In this document: positions 1-12,668 of the stretch, piece by piece
How the letters are laid out: every line of letters starts with the position of its first letter
Position numbering within the stretch: position 1 is the first letter of the stretch
Source: Rhipicephalus microplus
Taxonomy: Eukaryota; Arthropoda; Arachnida; Ixodida; Ixodidae
DNA: 64,000 bases
Reading direction: 5' to 3'
NCBI RefSeq assembly: GCF_043290135.1
Contig: NC_134710.1
Location: 458,180,376 to 458,244,375, forward strand
The notes under the pieces: model-generated
What the model saw: only the letters and a program-made list of their open reading frames with translations
What the model was told of the DNA's origin: nothing
Databases searched by the model: none
Made by a program: the position numbers and the translations under genes

Positions 1-530
1 AGTTCTCAGCATTCAATTTTCTGTTGCCCCAAGTATATGGGGCTGCAAAGCTACACGAGCGGGTCATCGAGGCATAGTTTAAATCTTCCGGTAAGAAAAA
101 TTCCCCACTAATAATGGTTACATAATGGCAAGCCAATCAGTAGCCAATATTCGTTGTGCAGGAAACATCGGTGTAATAACGGCATTTGATTGGCTGCAAT
201 GTGGCCCTGGATTGGTCCAATGTCGGTCGTACATCCGTAGCCAATATTCGTCGTGCAGCAAACATCGGCGTAAAAATGGCTTGTGATTGGCTGAAATATG
301 GCCCAATGTTGGCCGAACATTGGCAGCTTTGTTGGCAATAGGATGGGCCTTCGTCGGCCCAATGTTGGTTGCATACTGGCTAAAACATCGGCAAAACGTC
401 GGCCCATCATTGGCTTGAACGTCGGCCCGACATTGGAAGAAGTTGCACTTCCGACGTCGGCCCGACGTCGGTGCCGATGTTAGCCGATGTTGGTCCAAGA
501 TTGGTCCAACGGCGGCGTGCTGCCTGGGAC
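1..530. repeat. Dispersed ~530-bp repeat, copy A
   Basis: This segment matches positions 18973-19500 in the same orientation with only scattered differences. Similarity ends sharply after the shared string GTGCTGCCTGGG, and the two downstream flanks are unrelated. Inside, short motifs of the ATTGGCC / GTCGGCC / CAATGTTGG type recur many times. Two longer internal units share the string GCCAATATTCGT and a following AACATCGG. Several open frames cross it on both strands, but they are by-products of the biased repeat composition and match no protein I know. The window begins here, so the true left end is not visible. Family unknown. Confidence 0.85.
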
Positions 531-2894
531 TGATCCATGGCCTTCCTGACAAGAAAATGCTTTCACAGTCTCTCTTTCATTTCTTGTTCTTGCTTTTTTC
601 AAAAACAGTGTTTTATGAAACATAGAACTGCACTTACATTCATTACAGTGTATGGCCATGCGACTACCATAGCCATTCTTAACATTTTAAGCATGCTGTC
701 TTGCTCAAACATTTGGGCATTGCCCAGTTTGTCTTATGTTTACGTTTCCACGTGTCAATAGTATCTCATACACAACATTATATTGGCATTCAGTATACCT
801 ATTCCCGTGACGAATGGTGAAATAATGGCTATTCCTGTTGCTTTTTAGTACACACACTTTTGAAAACTTGCAAGGGATGGCAAGTAACAAGATAAAATCA
901 TATCGGCTCGCTATTTTCTTTATGTTGTGAAACACCTTATGTACGTACGGTATAGCATGCAAAGATCTTTGGTCATTCTGTTTTTATTTTGGTCCTGTTT
1001 TGCTTAACTTGACTTTCTGCAGGAGGGTTTAGCACACGGGTGTGATGGTTCTGTTGGGATATCCAGCATCCTTTAGTCTTTTAATCTGGTTTTTAAGGCT
1101 TACCTCATCCTTGTGCTCACATGACTTCTGAAGGGTGGCCTCAATGCACGTGGTGGCAATTCCTCTGTGTAAATTGTGTAAATGTGTAAATATGTGTTAT
1201 GATGTACTAAAAAGATGTCCCAAGAATCAGAATAAGTGACAGTAGTCAAAGTTTTTGTCACTTCCTTTATATAAATACCAGTTTATTTGTTGCCTCCTGC
1301 AGTATTTTAGGGCCTCTTATATAGATAGGATGTTTTCTCACTTTTATTATATTTTTGTATTGATGATGCCATATGCTCAGGAGGTAGAATGTCGTTATGT
1401 TCTTTCTGATAACTTCTAGCTTCTGAGCAAAGATAATGTTTCAGAAAAATGAAAAAAGGCTAGCATAATATTAAGACATGGGAAGAAAGCAGAGTTTATC
1501 AAAAATGAATGCATTAGTTGGGAATGAGAAAAAAAGATGGATGACAGGTCAGTAATGTCAATTAATTTATATTAGGACACATGAAATGTAGCAGAGGGTG
1601 GCAGGTGATTACTTCCAATGAGATCGAGAAATTATCAGCCATAATATGAAATTGGCTCATACAGGACAGGGAACATTGATTGGGCTTCCACCCTGCAGTG
1701 GACATAATATAGGCTTAACGCTAACAATGAGCAAAGCCTGTGAAATTAATGCTCCATGAAATGAGCAGTACTGCACAGATTGCTGTGCTAGACTTCCCAT
1801 TTTGCATGTTTTTACCAGCTTATCCTGCTCGCTGTTCAGACACAAAGCTTCACCAGAAAAACAATGTTATACTTGGTGAGGATAATGCCAGTGAATCCAG
1901 TGTTTTATCTACACCTTTCCTTGCTTAAGTCCTCCTCCAAACTATACGATTTTTCTTGCAAATGTTCTGCTTACAGCACACCAACCGATCAAGTGAAACA
2001 ACTTTATTGGGGTCCTGCAGGACACACCCTAGTATGCAATCACCATTTCACTTCACGTTACAACATACTGGTGGTAAAAATATTTTCTGGCAGGGTACAG
2101 AAGTGCATGCACTGAGCTAGCTTGTGCAGCGCGGTCTATTCCAGAAAGCTGAACCTATGTTTGGTGCAGAATTTTGTAACCACACGATGCTTGCACAGAT
2201 TAAATGTGGCCACACATAGCAACATCCGAGCTTTTTTATGAAATGATCTTGCAGTATCTGAAAACATTTGTTTTTTTATTTGCTTCATAGTTCCTAGTGA
2301 AATATTTCTCTTGTTCCTCTCATTGAATAATGGCATTTGGTGTGAATAAGGTGTTCCTAATGCCTCACTATGAGATAAGAAAAACGATTCTTCTTGAAAT
2401 TGCTTCACAAGCATTTCCTAAGATATTGAATGACACTGCTTGCACATGTACAAACATTTGCTAGTTTTATTGAGGGTTGATGATAAAGGGAATCAGTTGG
2501 TGCATCCAAGCCGGACAGAGATTGATTGGCCCTGAAAAGGGCCGTTTAGTTATATATCTTGCAGCTTGTTCCAGGTAGACAGGGCTTCATTCTGTAGAAA
2601 TGGTAACTTATCACACTGGTTCCCCAGCATGAAGAACATAACTTGATGCTAACACTGACTCAGATGTTCTGAAATGTCATAGAGGGTACATGAAGGCTGG
2701 GTACATGAAGGTTGCAGTTACACTAACTGTACAGTCAGCATGCTTGTGTGATATGTGCATAGCTCCATCAAAGCCACGTGTGAGAATTGCGTGAACAGCT
2801 GAAAATCTCAATGGCAGCATAGCCTAAGAAGTCTGTCATCCCTTTTTTGCCAGTTTCCAATATCATCCTTCCCTTTTCATGCATCTTCTTTCAA
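531..2894. other. Intergenic or intronic, no gene recognised
   Basis: AT-rich unique-looking sequence. Only short open frames occur (under 95 codons) and none resembles a known protein or has a convincing pair of splice sites. No repeat family was recognised. Confidence 0.5.
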
Positions 2895-2972
2895 TATATC
2901 TGGGGTTTTAATTCCCAAAACCACGATATATTAATGAGAAGCAAATTTTGAACATCTGGTGTTCTTTAACAT
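2895..2972 (-). mobile_element. Degenerate SINE fragment
   Basis: On the minus strand this stretch resembles the body and tail of the SINE at 11355-11597. It keeps the GGTGTTCTTTAAC and CCCAAAACCACGATAT blocks in the expected order. The tRNA-like head is absent. It looks like an old, 5'-truncated copy. Confidence 0.45.
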
Positions 2973-4338
2973 CTTCACTTGTTTGCAGCGCAACACCAGA
3001 AACACAGGACAGGGAAGGAGCAAAAGAGAAAGAAAAGACGGCGCCGACTCTGAAAAAGACGGCACTGACATCATGACACGCACATGTCGTGATGTAAGCT
3101 GCCCAAAGAGTGGCCTCCCGTGAGAATAGTGAAGAATTGGGAATAGGATCTACCAGTAAGGGCTTTGTGTGCAATTCACAAACAGTGAAAAAGATCCACC
3201 AGGGGCGAACCACAGGTACATGGTGCACTCTGGTTGAGAGAGAGCAGAGTAAAACAGATGTGCCAGACAGGAGATTATAAATGGTTTTGTCTGGAGCTGG
3301 TGTCAGACCGAGCTCTGATTAAGCGTAAGGGAGTATTGAGCGCCAGGCCAATCTGATCCCATTCCTGTGATGGGGTGCAATGTGAAGACAGGTGCGAATT
3401 CCATTTTCTTTTTTTTCCATGGGTTTAGGGAAATAATTTTTCAGGGATCAGATGAAAATACCTCCGACATACATAATAACATGCTTATTCTTGGGCGTAG
3501 TCATGCCTAGCCACCAGATTGGGAGAAAAAGGAATGTTTCCCGAAATGTGTGATAAAGTGTTTGGTGCTACGCCTTGACGGAAGTATTGATAGGTGCTTT
3601 GGAAATCGGTACGCCATTTCTGTAATCGTTAAATATGCAACTGCATGTGCCACTGCTAGGGATAGCGTGACACTCCCAGCCATTTCGGGGTAAGCCGTTT
3701 TAATCTACATGAAGATGTTAATGAGCCCGCTCTCCATCACAGCAGTAGCTGTGGCCATTCCTTCAACTAGGCCTACTGCAGCACCAACTAAACGTCTGCA
3801 TGAATTTAGCGCTAGTACCGTACTTAATAATCAGCACGTGCCTTGGGTTCACTTCGATGGTGTTGTGAATTCATCTTGCGTGACAATGGTTTAAGTTGCA
3901 CGCCTGCCTTAACCATTACTGCAATAGGAGACCATGATTTATCGTCATGCATGGTGTTGCTTAGCTCAGTCCTCAGTGTTCGAAGCAGGTTCCACCTTGT
4001 GAGTGCCTGAGAGAGGCACAAGAGTTGATTTCTGCTCTGTGTTTCTATAATTTTCTAGCCTGTATTATACAGGAAGCGGATAGTGCTGGTGTGCGTCAGC
4101 TGCCTCGGTGCGCTCTCAACCGCCTGCCTGGTAAGACTGATAGCTCATTCTATCAGCGCCTTGTCGTACTCCCTCCTCACAGTGCGACATGTCCTCCACT
4201 TGGAGGACATGATGACGGAACAAGATGATACGAAGCCCAAAACCGCAATGTTTGCAAGCCACAACCCGAGCAAACAATTCAACGGTGAGGCCAGAAAATC
4301 TACCTGACTAGGCCTGGAGCAACAAGCCAGAGAGCATA
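2973..4338. other. No gene recognised
   Basis: No convincing exon, RNA gene or repeat was found. The segment ends where the LINE tail begins. Confidence 0.45.
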
Positions 4339-4493
4339 TTCTTGGCTGGATAGATGGATGGATGTGGCCGTACCCTTTAGATCGGGCGGCGGCTAACGTC
4401 ACCTAGCCGTAATGCTTAGTGAACTAACCACTAGATTTTTTCCCCTTTAAATAGTAAAGTTGGACGGGTACTTTGAAGTGGAGGGTTTAATTT

Positions 4494-5363
4494 TCAATCG
4501 TGCCTTGACTTTAGCCACCAATCAGATAACCTCCTTCTAGTTAAGTCTACCCGCTTAAAGTCTATTTTGCCCTCCGTGTCCCTAAACACCAGTGCTTTGA
4601 AAAACTCTGCACCATCATCTTGAACTATAAGGTGAAGCCCTTTACAGAGCATTGTCAAGTGTTCGGCAGTTTTTTCTTTCTCTTCGCTCGCACTGCATAT
4701 TGTGTCTACCTCTTCATATTTGGCCCGATATGTCTGGGTTCGCAATACTCCCGTCCTGGCCTCGAACAGTACAGAACTACCCTGAGTATTATCATAGATT
4801 CTTTCTTTGGCAATTTCCTGCTTAAAAGTTCGATAGATCTCTGGTGCGGACTTCTTAATCAAGCCAATTCTCCACATGTCAGTCTCCGTTTCCTGCAGTT
4901 CCTTTTTAACCGATAGTTCTTTCTGGTTTGGCCACCTGCTGTTTTATAAGTATTTACCAGTCAATTTCCTGGTTCGCTTCCTCCATTTTGTATTGACATT
5001 CTTCATGTACAAGTAGCTGAAAACCTTCATAGCCCAACGCTCCTCCCCCATTTCTCTCAATCGCTTCTCAAATTTTATCTTGCTGCTAGCTTCCCTGCCA
5101 TCAAATGATGTCCATCCCATATCACCTTGTACTCCCTGGTTTGGTGTATTCCCGTGAGCTCCTAAAGCAAGCCTACATATTTCACGTTGCCTAATTTCTA
5201 ATCTTGCTTGAACTTCTGACCTCATGCACAAGACCGCGTTGCCGAACGTCAGCCCAGGAACCATGACCCCTTCCCATATTCCTCTCACAACATTATACCT
5301 ATTGTAATTCCACAGTGCCCTATTTTTCATCACTGCTGCATTCCTTTTACCTTTAGTCGTCAC
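4494..5363 (-). pseudogene. LINE ORF2 C-terminal region, frame-broken
   Basis: Two open stretches, 5363-4944 and 4877-4494, belong to the region after the reverse transcriptase. The first is homologous to the LINE fragment at 30016-30365 through shared blocks such as GREASSKIKFEKR and KWRKRTRKLTGKYL. The second contains a run resembling the end of a LINE ORF2 (TAEHLTMLCKG). A frame break separates the two. No separate host function is suggested. Confidence 0.7.
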
Positions 5364-5510
5364 GCATATTTCGTGTTCCCTCAGGTACTCGGTCCCATTG
5401 CTTATCCATACGCCCAGTTATTTGTATTTATCTGTTACCTCTAGCGTGATTTCCTGTATTCTAAGCTCACTACCTTTGTTATCATTAAAAATCATGATTA
5501 CTGATTTTTA

Positions 5511-5993
5511 CTAACTGAATCTAAAATCTAACCTATCACCCTCATTACCGCAGATGTCCATCAATCTCTGCAAATCTTCCTTGTTGTCGGCCATTAGCAC
5601 TATATCATCTGCGTAGATTAATGCTGGTAGTGCCTGATCAATGAGTTTTTTTTGTTTGACTAAAGAGAGGTTGAAGCTAAGTCCCCTTGCCTCTAATTTG
5701 GCCTCTAATCCTTGTAGGTACATCATGAATAAGAAGGGTGACAGTGGGCACGCCTGCCTAAGTCCACGTTTCACCACTGTGGGCTTAGATACCTGTTTTT
5801 CCCACTTTTTAACTACCTCGTTAGTTTTATAGATTTCCTTTAAACGATTAGTGACTCCATCTTTTACACCCAGTGTGTCTAGTATTCCCCACAAGTCCTC
5901 TTGAACCACGCTATTGTACGCTCCCTTGAATTTCTGCAGGCCGGTAGGAAGCTTCACAGCGCAGCGCCTGATCTTGTGAAACGGCGCAGCCAT
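5511..5993 (-). pseudogene. LINE reverse transcriptase fragment
   Basis: An open frame of about 160 codons matches the palm of a LINE reverse transcriptase. A motif B-like block (GLRQACPLSPFLF) near residue 80 is followed by a YADD catalytic box near residue 128. Motif A is recognisable by KGAYNSV near residue 24, but the position normally holding its catalytic aspartate appears to be lysine, so the enzyme would be inactive even if translated. The start used is simply the first methionine of the surviving frame; a real LINE ORF2 would begin more than 1 kb upstream. Confidence 0.8.
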
Positions 5994-6000
5994 GCAGGCA

Positions 6001-9000
6001 GGGCATTCAATTCCCTCCCTATTTTTTGTATACTACTGTCCTTGTGTACATCGTAGAACACATAACAGTAATGATAGCAAACAGATCATTGATTCGGGTA
6101 GGATTGGTGTTTTTATTTAAAATGGATCAACGAGGAAGCTGCTGAAGCTCGTGCCTGTATACAGCTGCTTTATATGGAGATGAAACTTTAACGAAAAAAA
6201 ATGTAATGATAAACAGTAGGCTCATAACAAACAACATTTCTCTGAGGGTGCATGGAATAGATGTCCCATGCAAGGCTATGCATTGCAGTCCTTACTGCAT
6301 TAATTATGTACACGTACTGCAGGGCATGCAAGTGTATGCAGACACACGCTGACGAAATGACATTTTTTGCTACATACAAACGTGCACCGCACCAAATAAG
6401 ACGCACGTGTTTGCATAGTCAGGGAACACTCGTGAATATCGATGAAATCACACAGCTCGCTTACAGTATCAAACAAACACAATAGCAAACAATAAAATGC
6501 GACGCTGTTTAAAGAGGCGGACCCAGGTTACGAGGAGTATGGCATACACACCACGTGTCAAGCTTTTGCAACATCTAAAGAGACTAAATATGGAAAGTTG
6601 CCTTTGTAAGTTAACATGACAGTACCAAATGGAAAAGCCACACGAGAGAACAACTCATCGTGGGCTAAAGAATGTGTTTTAAATATTATACACAGCTTTG
6701 CAAGATAATATCGACGAGTTTTACTCGTCTAGGTGTGGGAGGTGTAGGCCTGATAAAATGTGATGTTGCTTCAGAGCCTTTCTTTCGTAATATTGCAATT
6801 TTATTCAACTCTTTCAAATGCGGCACCGTAAATTTCTACTGGGTGCTCGAACACGGCAAGCAGGTCGCGGGGCAAAATCTTTGTAACATTTTATTACCGA
6901 AACAGCCATACTAGCAATGCTTGAGCTGCACTTGCTGTTTTCTAAATTGTAACCTCCTCAATCTCATCACTGTGATCAGAAAACAGAGAGGAAATGTACA
7001 GCAGTAGTACGTAGAGAAATATTCAATTTCAAGCCCTTCAGCAATATCATCTAAACAAATTGCCAGTTCACTGTTGAATTCTCGATGGAAACAAAGAGAC
7101 AGCTGATCAGGGACGCAAGCTTGGCTTGGCACTGGCTTGGCCGTTCATACAGAGCCAAAAGCCGCTGCAGCAAACTGGATTGCGGATCGTATTGAGACAA
7201 AATATTTTATACATTTTTGTTTTCTTTGTTTCATTTCTCTTATTGCTCTTGTGATGGCGTGGACCGCGCTTCGTGATCTCATGTACCGGCGCACTGTTTT
7301 TAAGTTTAGTATGGCGCACAATAATACATGATTGCGTGCTTTAATTTAAAAAGGTTCGCGAGTATGGCAGCAACACTGCAATGTCGGGAAGAGGCACTGG
7401 GAAGAGGATAGTAGTAGAACCAGTAGCAGCTGCATGCCCGGGTGGAGCGACTGATGCCCAGATGGAGGAATGTCAAACCGATGCCTTTTGTGTTGGCCGT
7501 TCTGGCAGTTCTGCCGACTTTATAGAAAGAGACGACCCCGTCGCTTGTCCTCTTCTCTTTTCCTTCGGGCATCAGCGCCAACATTGACGGACGACGTGTT
7601 CGACTTCACCGTGCACGTGAGTATAGGTTGGTTTTTCATTCGAGTGAATTCTTGTTCAGATTTGCAACTTGTCGACTTCATCCTGATCACCTGTCACCGG
7701 CAATAAGTCACATACGTGTGATATTTAGGTAAAATAAATGATAATGCACATTTTCTGCTCCATTTGCGTGACTTAGCTACACAAGGACATGAGGTAAAGC
7801 CTTTGTCGCCTAGCCACTAGCAGGCAAGATCGATCACTCGCATCCTTCAGTTCACGAATCAACGCGCCTGCTTTAAAATTAGTAAGCTGCTCGCAAAGAA
7901 ATCTTACCGAGGCAATTTTGTTTTCTGTGAACAATGCACCGTAGATTTGTCTTGAATAACAAAAAAAAACTTGAAAAATAAATGTCGCGACCTTTTAGAA
8001 AACGCCGTGTCTAAGAGCTAGACGCGGCATTTTGTAAAAGGCTCATTAAATTCAGTATGTTTTCGTAGTTTCTGCTTGAAGTTATTATTGTCTATGAATT
8101 TCATGGCCCAATCTTTTGCTTTGGCTGAAAATCTCGGCGGCAAAACCTTTGCTCAGTGTCCCTTTAAGGGCAGGTATAGATGCCATCATTTCAGTCGCAA
8201 ATCTTTTTGCTAGTCGGTCGGCTGGTTAACAATAACGGTACTAACTAGAGTTCCAGATTTCATCAGCAACACATCGTCATGGCTTCATCAGATGCTGCAT
8301 TATATACATCATTCTATCCTCGTTTTCAAATAGGTGTACCGTATGGTCCACTGTTACAGGAAACAAGCGAGCTCATGGACAGTGAGCCATGTGGTGCTAA
8401 CTGGCAGCGAGGCTTGTGAATGGGACGCATGCGCATAGAATCGGGGTGCGCCCAGTTTTGTCTGCCATTTCTCCGCCTGTACGCATGACAGCATTGGAAA
8501 GCGCATCCGTATTTTAGCTGCGCAATTTATCTAGCCCAGTGCCTCCTGCTTCAGGGATTTCCTGTGACTGTGAGCACAAAAAATGCATGATTTTAATTGT
8601 TGCTGCAGTGTTTTGCAAGTTGTCACCGTAAAGCACATCATATTTTTCGCATAATGCTCGCTGCAACTAGCAAGTTTCAATGACTCAAAATGCTGTTCAG
8701 GTCTGATGTAGCAAACATTTTAAGCTCGTCCTCGTGACCATGAAATATTGGTTTATTAAATAATGGAAGGCAGAGTTGGTATCAGTTGATTTACAGTGTG
8801 AAAATGAAAAGTGCGAAGGACCGTGCCTCGCAAGTAAGCCCCGAGAGCATGAGCAGAGAAGTAGCAGATGAGGATGCTCATGCGCTGCATTTCCAAATCT
8901 CACCAGCACTAATGCTTGACGGACTGCTGGCCACGAACTAGCGTGTTCTTTCTGAAACAGGACTTTGGCCCTGTAAGCAAGTTCTTGAAGGGCATAAGTA

Positions 9001-11342
9001 AAACGTAGAATGGGCCCCCTAAATGCACCCATCCTTGAACCATTGGGCTTATGAATTAGTGCCCGTTTCAAAATACAACTATTCTGAGCTATAAATTGTG
9101 ACAGAACAGTGCACGAAGTTTAAAAATGTGAAAAAAGTCTTTAAATGTCCCCTTTATACATAGTGTTCCTGTGATGTCACTTCTGCCATTGTCGCCCTCT
9201 CCCGCCATGCCCGGGTAACTCCCTGGGTACCTACGGCAGTTTACGTGCTGCAGTGCGGTTTGTTGGGGGCTCGTCATCTGTTGCTGTGAACGATGTGGAA
9301 GCATTGTGGTTTTTTTTGTTGTCTTACTTTAACGAGCTCATTGGATTAGGAAGGCCTCGCTCGTTCACTCGATACCAGACCAGATAATCAAGATGTGCGA
9401 CACATATACCAGCCACGGCGTACACCGGCTGCCCGCCACAACCTATGAGGGCCTATTATCTTGCTTTCACTACAAATTGCCTGGCCCAAAAACAAGTGAA
9501 AGCTCAAAATCTCTCAAGCCGCAATTTTAAGAGTAGATGTGCGAAGCGCAGCTGCTCCCATCGAAAACTAGTCGTGCAGAGCTAGGCAAGTTTACAAGAG
9601 ATATAATATTATGAATATATTGTCACGGCCTACGCCACCAAAGTAGCAATGCCCCCCCCCCCCCAACCCCACCCCAAGTGTTTTAAACAGTGCTGATGTT
9701 GAGCTTGAGCCTCTTTGATTGCAATTTGTGGAAATAGTCGAGGAAAATATTATACAAGGCAGATAGCGACTTTGCGTGGTGTGTGCCGCGGTAATGCCAG
9801 TCATTACTTTATTTTTCGCGTATGCTTTAACACACTTTTCACTTTGTATTTTGCTTTTGGTTACGCTAATGTACAGTGGAGTCACTGAACATGATAGAGA
9901 CCGTGTATAGAATTAATTGACTGATTAAAAAAAATCCTGATGCTCAACTTGAACCGATCGGCTATACTTCAAAGTGAACTAATATTGTTTCCCATTCTTT
10001 ATAGTTTGTTTCAATGCAATACCAAATCTCCACGATCGCCATCACGATTTTAACCGCCTTCCTCGCCATCAAGATTTTAACTGCGGACAAGCTTGTATGT
10101 ACAGTATCTTGGTAAGCTATATCTGTTTGCAGGTAAATACTTGGCTATGGCACTTACCCGTAATGAAGTTGCACCTGAAGATGCAAATATTGCAAAGTTT
10201 CTTCAAGTAGCTTTTGTTAATCTGCACCAGCCAAATACGCTGGTACATTTAGGAAAATCGGAATGTGCGTTCTCAATTTCAGGTTATAACTTTCAGCAAA
10301 GAAACACCCTAAGCTCTGCTCCCTCTGCGTGGACTACTAAATCAACTTGCCTCACTAGCAGCTCATAATTTCTCAAACTTGCATCGTGAGGCAAAAGTAA
10401 ACGGGTGCAAGCACGAGAAGACATCATGGCAGTTGTAGGCGATAGATTAGGTTGGTGCCCGGGCATGTTGGTGGCGCATTTCGGAAGTGACGAAAAGGTG
10501 CTGCGAGATGCACGTGCACACTTTGTATAGTTGCTGTATTGGACTGCAAACTTTTTTTCTTACCTGAGCAGTTTTACCAAAGGAAGCTTCATCATATAGC
10601 GTGATAAATGAAGCGAATCCACAGGTTGAACCACATCATAGCCTCGCTGTGCTTTTGTACTTTTTTTAGCTCGCAGAATTTATTTGTACATATAAGTGAC
10701 AACTTGCCAGTAATAAGGCAGCACTTGTTTCTTTACCATATGATCATCTCCGGTGTGCTGCTGCCTCAATATTTCAAATTCTAAGCATTTACACCATTGT
10801 ATGCTAACTTTTCCTTCAAAGTGAGACAAGCCACATGTGTATCGTAGATCAAGAAGCATGCCAGTTTTACGTACTTGCAAGGTAAACATCAGAAATGCAC
10901 AGTTGATCAAAAATACTAGTTTAATGGTGCATCTACATAGCAGAGCACCTGTGGCACCTCGGGAACAAGATAATGCCACATATGTTACAAGAGATAATTA
11001 AAAAAGACAGGGGACGTTCTGTGAACAAATAGAAACAAAAATAAAATGGCACGTGGCAGCGAGCGAAGGCGGCAAGGGGGGGGGGGGGGGGAGCCCAAGG
11101 GACTTCAGCGGATGAACGTAAGGTGTGTGTTTAATATGTGGAAGAAAAAAAATTCAAAATTTTGGCGACTGAAATGAGGGTGACTTAGTGACTGCGCTCA
11201 TGACAAGAGTAAACACGGTTATTATTTTTTTTTTCAAATCTCTTTTGAAAGGCACAAAAAATCTGTATGTGGTGCAGCCTAACAGAAGGTCCGTGAAGGC
11301 AAATTATGAATTCGTCGTTGTACAAAGGCCTATTTTTTTTTT
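6001..11342. other. Long stretch without a recognised gene
   Basis: No open frame here resembles a known family. A GC-richer patch at 7380-7616 ends in a good splice donor (GTGAGTAT from 7617) and could be a first exon or promoter-proximal segment of a + strand gene, but nothing else supports this. Homopolymer runs occur at 9651-9664 (C) and 11077-11090 (G). The rest is AT-rich and featureless by eye. Confidence 0.4.
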
Positions 11343-11609
11343 CATGCGCACCATCCCCGCCGCAGTGGTTTAGTGGCTAAGGTACTCGGCTGCTGACCCG
11401 CAGGGCGCGGGTTCGAATCCCGGCTGCGGCGGCTGCATTTCCGATGGAGGCGGGAATGTTGTAGGCCCTTGTGCTCAGATTTAGGTGCACGTTAAAGAAC
11501 CCCAGGTGGTCTAAATTTCCGGAGCCCTCCACTACGGCGTCTATCATAATCATATAGTGGTTTTGTGACGTAAAACCCCACATATCAATCAATCAATCAT
11601 GCGCACCAT
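11343..11609 (+). mobile_element. tRNA-derived SINE (tick Ruka-like) with target duplication
   Basis: The head at about 11358-11430 is tRNA-like: its ends pair (GCCGCAG with CTGCGGC), an A-box-like TGGCTAAGG is present, and GGTTCGAATCC is a perfect RNA polymerase III B box. An unrelated body and an ATCA-type tail (CAATCAATCAATC) follow. The element is bounded by a perfect 12-bp duplication, CATGCGCACCAT, at 11343-11354 and 11598-11609. The intact duplication and clean promoter boxes suggest a fairly recent insertion. Ruka-like elements are known from metastriate ticks; the family name is from recognition only. Confidence 0.88.
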
Positions 11610-12323
11610 AAATAGTGCTCAAAATTTAATTGAATAAGTTGTTTTCATCCTCGCTGTATTCCGTGCTGTTTATGATGTAAAAAAAAAAGTAGCACGCTAA
11701 AGTGGTGCTGCTTTTGGGCAACAGTTGAAAATCGCGGGGTGCATGAATGCGGAATACTGCCGCTTACACTCAAATCATTCTTGTGGTCACCTCCCACTGT
11801 TTGCAGCATGTGTTGTGTATACACAGCTGCATATTTCCTAGCTAGAAAAATTTGATTTTAGGTGTTTCACGCCATTTTCCATGTAACTATTCCACAATTG
11901 CACACACTGATCAGCAGGCTTTCAATTGCGCTGAAGGACACAGGTGCCATAAAATTCATAGTCGATTCTTTCAAGAAACCGTATGTAAAGGCTGAAGCTT
12001 CATGCGTACATACACACACACATACCATATTGTTTTTTGTACTTTATGAAAGCTGCGAAGGTCTCATGTGCCTCCAAGCGTAACCTGTCTTATTTATTCT
12101 CCATCACCGCAAAAGTTTTGTGAGTTTCAAATAAAAGTACTTTGCGCATGGCCACTTTTGGGTAATTTTTTTGTGTAGGTGTTATTTGAGCAGCCTACAG
12201 TGTTTACTTTATAAGCCTGTATGTATATGTTGCATTATAAGGATGCAGAATGTGTGTAGCTGTACAATATAGATGAAGTGTAAAAATTAAGTGTGTCTAT
12301 TGTAGTGTTCTTGCAATCAATCT
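11610..12323. other. No gene recognised
   Basis: AT-rich sequence between the SINE and the MITE. It includes a short A run (11677) and CA repeats (12007-12024). No exon signal stands out. Confidence 0.4.
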
Positions 12324-12549
12324 TACCCCCATATTCTAGAACGTCCCTCCACTCAACGCTTCACCTTCACTTGAGATGGCTGATGGGAGCGCCGTCTCTA
12401 AGCAGAGAAAATTGCTGCATGTCAGCAATAATCTGCTGTGATTCTTGAGTAGTGCAGCGTCGCTTTCAAACGAGCAGCGGCACAGTGCTCAACTCTGTCA
12501 AGTGAAGGGTGAAAGTCCAGTCGGGTAGCGTTTATGAATATGGGGGTTA
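12324..12549. mobile_element. Short MITE with long terminal inverted repeats
   Basis: The left end (TTACCCCCATATTC) is mirrored by the right end (GAATATGGGGGTTA). Imperfect pairing continues inward for about 50 bp, with CTTCACTTGA on the left matching TCAAGTGAAGG on the right. The element is about 226 bp with no coding capacity. It ends about 64 bp upstream of the candidate exon at 12614. Superfamily unknown. Confidence 0.7.
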
Positions 12550-12613
12550 GTTTTGTTGTCTTGTTAACCTGCCATTAACACTGGATTGATGCTACTTTGC
12601 TCTAGCTGTACAG

Positions 12614-12668
12614 TGCTCTCCAAGGCTCAAGGAGGCCCCGCACGGGGAAGGCTCGGAGCAAACCATGC
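12614..12668 (+). CDS. Candidate coding exon of the DUF4806 gene
   Basis: A 55-bp segment lies between a good acceptor (CTGTACAG before 12614) and a strong donor (GTGAGT from 12669). It holds 18 complete codons plus one base when read in the frame that joins the exon at 14815. That exon begins with the two bases needed to complete the codon, so the phases fit. The peptide is short and rich in proline, glycine and charged residues, without a recognisable domain. The join is inferred only from splice signals and phase; a transcript would settle it. Upstream exons of the gene, including its start codon, were not found. Confidence 0.45.

Larger units (their letters stand above)
4339..6000 (-). 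mobile_element. Decayed LINE (non-LTR retrotransposon), copy 1
   Basis: The element reads right to left. It has a reverse transcriptase segment (about 6.0-5.5 kb), a C-terminal region (5.36-4.5 kb) and a 3' untranslated end that runs into a short GGAT-type repeat at 4345-4360. The 3' part is clearly homologous to 29457-30365, which has the same order and the same GGAT tail. Coding frames are broken between 5.5 and 5.36 kb and again near 4.9 kb, and the 5' part (endonuclease, ORF1) is missing, so the copy is 5'-truncated and dead. The clade was not determined. Confidence 0.8.

Noticed and set aside
118..552. 144-codon and other frames in the 530-bp repeat
   Set aside because: Several overlapping frames on both strands arise from the GGCC/CCGAC sub-repeats, and the translated sequences are themselves repetitive with no domain.
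9651..9664. C run and the G run at 11077 as functional quadruplex sites
   Set aside because: Simple homopolymers without neighbouring G-tracts or gene context.
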